A DNA stretch of 64,000 nt from the NCBI RefSeq assembly GCF_050948215.1, contig NC_135158.1:3767822-3831821 (forward strand). Reading direction: 5' to 3'. Positions 59,211 through 64,000 of this stretch are shown here, piece after piece; positions within the stretch are counted from its first letter, which is position 1, and the number at the start of each line of letters is the position of its first letter. The DNA is from Halictus rubicundus (taxonomy: Eukaryota > Arthropoda > Insecta > Hymenoptera > Halictidae). The notes beneath the pieces are model-generated. The model had not been told where the DNA came from. It was given only the letters and a program-made list of their open reading frames with translations, and did no database searches. The translations under genes and the position numbers were made by a program.

Positions 59211-61725
59211 TATTCTAAATTCATTTTGAACATCTGGCATTCAAGGCCAACTAAAAATCAACATACAGCAATTATTCTTAGTCATAGATTCCCCGAAAGA
59301 TCAGCATCAAATAAAAGTTATGATGCCAAAGTCAGGTAGCAAGTATTGATCGCAGCCATTTAAAAATCCACCCACATCCTTGCAGCCTAGAAAATAATGA
59401 CCTTGATAAAATTTCTCGCCGCTCGCAGGCTCCGCCTCGGAATAACGTTTTTCCCCGACACTTTTTCGCGCCGTCAGAGATAGAAGATTTAAGACGCTCA
59501 AGTTGGATGGGATAACCTGTATTTCCTTTTTTTCCGGGAGGGGAGGACCGAGCATTTTGCGCAGCTTTGGAGCAATCGTGTCGGAAGACAGGGGGCCAAT
59601 AAACTCGTTCCGTCTGTGGCCGGAATCGCGGCCCGTCAGGATCCACGGGCAATTCGAGGCAATCTCGCCTCGGTGGAAAACTCTATTTCCCTGAAATTCG
59701 CGGGATCCGCGCGCTATATCCGTTTATAATGACGCCGCCTAATGTTATTCATAAGGGAGTTGATCGAGCCGTAATCAGTTTCCCCCCCTGTCGAGAAGAG
59801 AAGCGTGGCAGGTACTGCCCGGAAGATAGAGCAGGATCAGACGAGAGATCGAGGCGTAGGCCTCGATCGAGTTACCTTTGCCGGCATATTCGACGCGTCG
59901 AAACTTAATAAAGCCGATTGCCGAATTGCCACCGAGAGCCCCGGCGCATCCCTTCTCGGCCGCTCCGAACACCTACGAGCAAACAGGCCGATCCCTGCCG
60001 ATGTTTGCCTCCAAGAGAAAACCGGGTTGCCGACACGGACGGACCCACGGTGTTTACCTTGGCCCCTGGGTAATTAGCGCGGACCGTGAGACCGATCCTT
60101 TTTTCAACGACCGCGATCGCCGGGCACACCGGCGTGATTAGTTTGACGAACCTCGATGTTTGATCGGTTTTCCTGGACTCCGACTTCTTTGAACTTACCT
60201 TGGGGCGAGACTTCCATTAAGGGAATTGGGGATTAAAGATGGAAGTACTCGATGGAGAAGTGAATTACTTTGACGCGAAGACGTTGGTAGAACTGGCTGG
60301 GTTTGAAAAGGGACTTCGCGAGGAAGTTGGACGGTTGCGAAGTTCGATTTTTTCGGGTTTGTGGTCCGATGAGGTGGTTCTTTCTTGGTGCTCTCGAGAA
60401 ACGTGATTCTGGGAATTCTCTTAATCAATTTTTCTTAATCGATTGCCATTAAATTTTTCAATGTTAGCGGTGCGCAGTTCGTGTAAATTCCTAAGATTTC
60501 GCAGTCCACTGATTAATTGCATATTCGATGGGGCTCGAGTGGATTCTCCAGCGCCATTTACCCGGCACCGACACGAGGATTCTGTCCGCTTAAATAATAC
60601 GGTATCGCCGTGGACACGACAACACTGGACACGGGGACCGGGAACGGTCAATCGGAGGCAAACCTCGTGCAAACCATTAAAGGTATTCGGCCATGAAAAG
60701 AGGCGAGACCACAAATTGGTCGAACGCAACGCGTATCACGGCTCTAGGCTCGATGTAGGCTGCCGCTCGTGCTGCAGACGCGATCGATACGTTTGCCTAT
60801 ATCCAATCGGAGATTTGCAATAGCTATGAACAATTTCGAGGGGGTTCGGAACCAGCCTCTGCCAGCCACGGCTGTGCGGGGAACGCGTGAAACTACATAT
60901 TACACGGTTAGTCTTGCAACGAGATTACCTTCCGGGCCGGGTCGATCGACGATTTATCAAAAATCTGCATCGATCGTTGGCCGATTCGCAACGGGGCTTG
61001 ATCCGCGGACCGGTGACCGTATGCAAACGAGGTGTGATTAACACTCGCTGCAAGTGGCTAACATTGACAGAAACCCGCGTGAATGCGCGTCCTACGCGGT
61101 ACCGTAATGGACCCTGTTAGAGTAATGATCGCCGTTCGGCTTAATAACGTTCGATAAACGTGTCGAGCACCCAGAAGAAACAGCTCCTGACAATTCTCGT
61201 TCCCATCCAACTAACCCCGTACAGTATATTACAATTCATGTTGCACTTCGATTGGTAATTAATTATCATTTCTGACGGAAGCTAGAGGGCTTGAAGGTTG
61301 TAGTTGATGAGTAGATTAGGGATTTTTATAACGACCGGGTTGGTACAGAAGTTTGCAATAAAATAAAACAGAAAACAGTGAAAAAAGGGAAAATTTTAAA
61401 AATAATAGAATAGCAAGCACTCCTGCTTCTACTCATAGTAAAGAAAAAAAAAAGATTGATGGAAAGGCATCAATGAGATAAACTCAATTAACAACAGCGA
61501 AAATTAGATTTTGTGGATTCCTGCAACAGTAGAAGAGAATGCGGAGGACCGAAAGTGGCGGGGGTTTCAGAACGTCTTCCCCGACCTCCCGGAATTCGCA
61601 TAAACGTCTCAATTCGGGGGAAGAGCGCGTAAGTTCGTAATATTCCGCATAGCTCGGTTCCCGGGTGTTGAAGTCCGGTGTAGATCAACGGGAAAATAGG
61701 ATGATCTGAGGTATTCGTCGTCGGG

Positions 61726-61736
61726 ACACCCTGTAT
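61726..61736 (-). repeat. Second ATACAGGGTGT motif (minus strand)
   Basis: The plus-strand word ACACCCTGTAT is the exact complement of the motif at 2661. The minus-strand continuation, CCCGACGACGAATACC, does not obviously match the sequence after 2671, so a shared element is not shown. Confidence 0.2.
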
Positions 61737-62397
61737 AAGGGAAGCTAAGCATGCCGAGCGTCTAGTCTGGGCTCCGCAGCCTGGTTCCACCGGGAAATCA
61801 TCCCCTAGGCCTCGAACTCCGACTATCCGGCCGCTCTCCACCCCCGTGAATTGCTCCTCGAGCCGTGCTCGCCCTTCGGCGATTGATACACGGAGCTTAA
61901 ATTATACATGGGCCTGATCCCCGACGCGCCTTAGGCGTCCATCGAACATGGATCCGCGCCGGATTCCGCGCGATCATGCGAACACCCGCCTCCATTCCTC
62001 CGAGATGCCACTTTTGCCGGCGAGAGAGGGAAGAGAGAGAGAGAACCGGCTCGAATCGAACTCGAAGCCGGTGATCGATTAGTTCCGAGACGGACAATGG
62101 ACCGAGAGAAAGGACTTTCGAATGGGATATTCGGTACTTCCGCGTTGCTCGTTCGGTTACCGCGAGGAAACGATTCTTCGAGCTCGGGAACCAATGTCCA
62201 GAGGCTTTCCATGATGTCGGACGGAGTTTAGGACATATTAGGGGGTGGTGCTTCCAGGGAATTTCTAAACGAATGTTAGAGATCGTCCGGGAAATTGTGG
62301 GAGCTCGTGTGCTGGTAGAGAAATCTATCCTAGAAAGGAAACGTTTGTAAAAAGACGTGTTAAGGGACGAAGCTCTGATAGAATTTCAGATGTAAAA

Positions 62398-62820
62398 TTG
62401 AAGAATGTTCAAGAAATTATGGAACCTCTGATGAACAAGTTTATTCTAAAAAAATGTGTCAATAGCTTCTTATTTGATGATTATGGGGGATTTTGTGTAG
62501 TAATCTCACGAAGCCAATATACTCAATCAACAGTTCAGAAAACGCAGTCCGCAACGCAGTCCAATTTTTTCCCATTTCTAAAGACGCTGCCGGGACGAAT
62601 TTTCACATAAGTTTGTAGAAGTACATTTTAGAAAATGGAGCACTGCAGGAGACTCCTGGTAATCTCACAAAGAAAGTTAAACTACCGCCAGTTCAGTGAA
62701 TGATGAAACTTCATGCGCTAGCGGAGAAAGTCATCCCTAAAAGAATGGTATTTTTCACTAACTTTGAGGAAGCCTTTCGTGGAATATTTTTGCATAAATT
62801 TGCATAGCTAGATACCCTAA
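62398..62820 (+). repeat. Diverged tandem duplication, period about 158-184 bp
   Basis: GTAATCTCACGAAG at 62500 recurs as GTAATCTCACAAAG at 62659 (offset 159). CAGTTCAG occurs at 62531 and 62689 (offset 158). GAATTTTCACATAAGTTTG at 62598 recurs as GAATATTTTTGCATAAATTTG at 62782 (offset 184), so copy 2 carries about 25 extra bases. A 12-bp micro-duplication (AACGCAGTCC, twice, at 62541 and 62553) lies in copy 1. AT-rich and non-coding. Confidence 0.6.
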
Positions 62821-64000
62821 TTTTATGAATTGACGAGCAACCTAATTTAGACAGCACACTCAATCGTCGTATATTTTATTCCTAACCCTGTCCTCCAATA
62901 GAGAAAATTCAGTATTATTTCCGGGGGGTGATTTCCACCTCCAAAAATCCTATTTCGACACGACTGGAAAATGCACTTGTATTGCGGTCGAATTGCTCTA
63001 GTTGCACGCAAACTTTCACAATTTTCCGAGCCCCCCGGCGAGAATCGATAGCACACGGTCCTCGAGATTCAATAATTGCAGCTAAAGGGTAGTCGGCGAA
63101 AGGGAACGGAAAACGTGGGATGAGGTTGGAGGGCCGGTGGTGGGGGAGATGTCGTTCGATATTAAATCGGTCCGGTAAAATATTGACATAGTCGTGAGCA
63201 CGTAACGCGGAAGTTCGGACTTTGTTCGCGATTATCGTAACCGTGGCAAACGAGCGCCGCGCAACAGTAACCAGCGTTGGTTCATCAAAGAGACTGCGCT
63301 CACCGGGAAACCGCAAGGCACTCTCGAATCGCTCGGAAGGAGGGTTCCCTCGGGGACATCAAACCCATTGGCAAACGGCAGTCATCGCGCAAACATCGGC
63401 ACACTTGAATAATCCTCTCCTCGCCTCGACCCCGCCGGAAAAGATGAATTTATTATCCGCGCCCGTCTGACTGCTCGCTGCGGAGCTAGCCGTTGCTGCC
63501 AGTAGTTAATACTAAATGGAGCGCCGAAGCTTCACGGTGATCCTTAACCACCGTCGGTTCTATCCCGCCGGCCTAAATGAACTATTAATGGACGCGATTC
63601 CTGCTCGACCATCTTCGAACTAATCGACTAAGCTGCGAGACTTTGATCGTCTTATCGCATTCCGCTCCTCGGGACAAAATTACCCCGGACCGAAACTCAT
63701 TACCGGATGATACTGGCCTTCAAAGATGGAATTTTGCTAATTACACTTTTATTTCGTCGCTTTCTCATTTAATAGTGGGCGAATGTCTGGTGGGAAGAAG
63801 ATTTTCTTGTACTGATTAGGCGAACTTAAATATTAAACTATCCTCAGTAAGTCTTCTCTATTTACTTTTCTCGAGATTTTCTCTGCCTTCTCTATTCCTT
63901 ATTTTCTGCTGACTCAGTGCTTTATTATTTATCTGAACAGAGAAACTTGTTCGTTCAAACTCGTTTAAATTTTCCATCAACTTAGTCTCGAACCTTTTAA
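62821..64000. other. Unique non-coding DNA to window end
   Basis: GC-rich in the middle with AT-rich ends. The 133-codon minus-strand frame at 62915-63316 has no recognised domain. No gene, transposon end or repeat was recognised. Confidence 0.55.

Larger units (their letters stand above)
54991..62397. other. Unique non-coding DNA with small repeats
   Basis: GC-rich blocks (55200-56700, 57800-58650, 59400-61100) alternate with AT-rich islands (56700-56850, 57470-57780, 58780-59330). Listed separately are a hairpin at 57766, a GGAA run at 58003, a 21-bp tandem at 58926 and a hairpin at 59184. A short GA run lies at about 62023-62045. None of the open frames has domain support. Confidence 0.6.

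Overview
The window reads as non-coding nuclear DNA from an animal, most likely an insect and probably a hymenopteran (bee, ant or wasp). CpG is abundant and not depleted. There are many long (GA)n/(CT)n arrays, and GC-rich unique sequence is broken by short AT-rich islands. No vertebrate-type interspersed repeats, rRNA, bacterial gene arrangement or CRISPR array is visible. The order-level call is an inference from composition, because no diagnostic gene is present.

I found no protein-coding gene I can support. All open frames are short (the longest is about 200 codons), overlap on both strands, lack recognisable domains, and often run through microsatellites that read as SLSLSL or RERERE. 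The likeliest explanation is a long intron or an intergenic interval next to a large regulatory or neural gene. Exons shorter than about 60 codons cannot be excluded by eye.

Layout: 0-7 kb holds several GA/CT arrays, an AT-rich tandem patch (1.66-1.95 kb), a hairpin beside an ACAGGGTGT motif (2.6 kb), a lone tRNA-like T-arm (5.36 kb) and a diffuse repeat field (5.46-6.42 kb). At 8.17-9.01 kb lies an old tandem array with units of about 230 and 306 bp. From 9 to 16 kb the sequence is GC-rich and unique. At 16.0-16.4 kb there is a seven-copy short-unit array with kB-like cores. From 16.4 to 64 kb, unique sequence is interrupted by further diverged local tandem duplications at 22.3, 27.5, 28.4, 32.7, 34.2, 41.4, 48, 54.8 and 62.5 kb, a CCAAT-box tandem at 54.0 kb, and six same-strand CT arrays between 39 and 54.5 kb.

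The most notable pattern is the recurrence of diverged head-to-tail duplications. Several have a period of about 160-190 bp, close to a nucleosome repeat, and they sit mainly in AT-rich islands. I aligned them by eye only, so they need a self-dot-plot and a genome-wide check. No genes act together here. Any function would be regulatory or structural, or the pattern may simply be neutral sequence decay.
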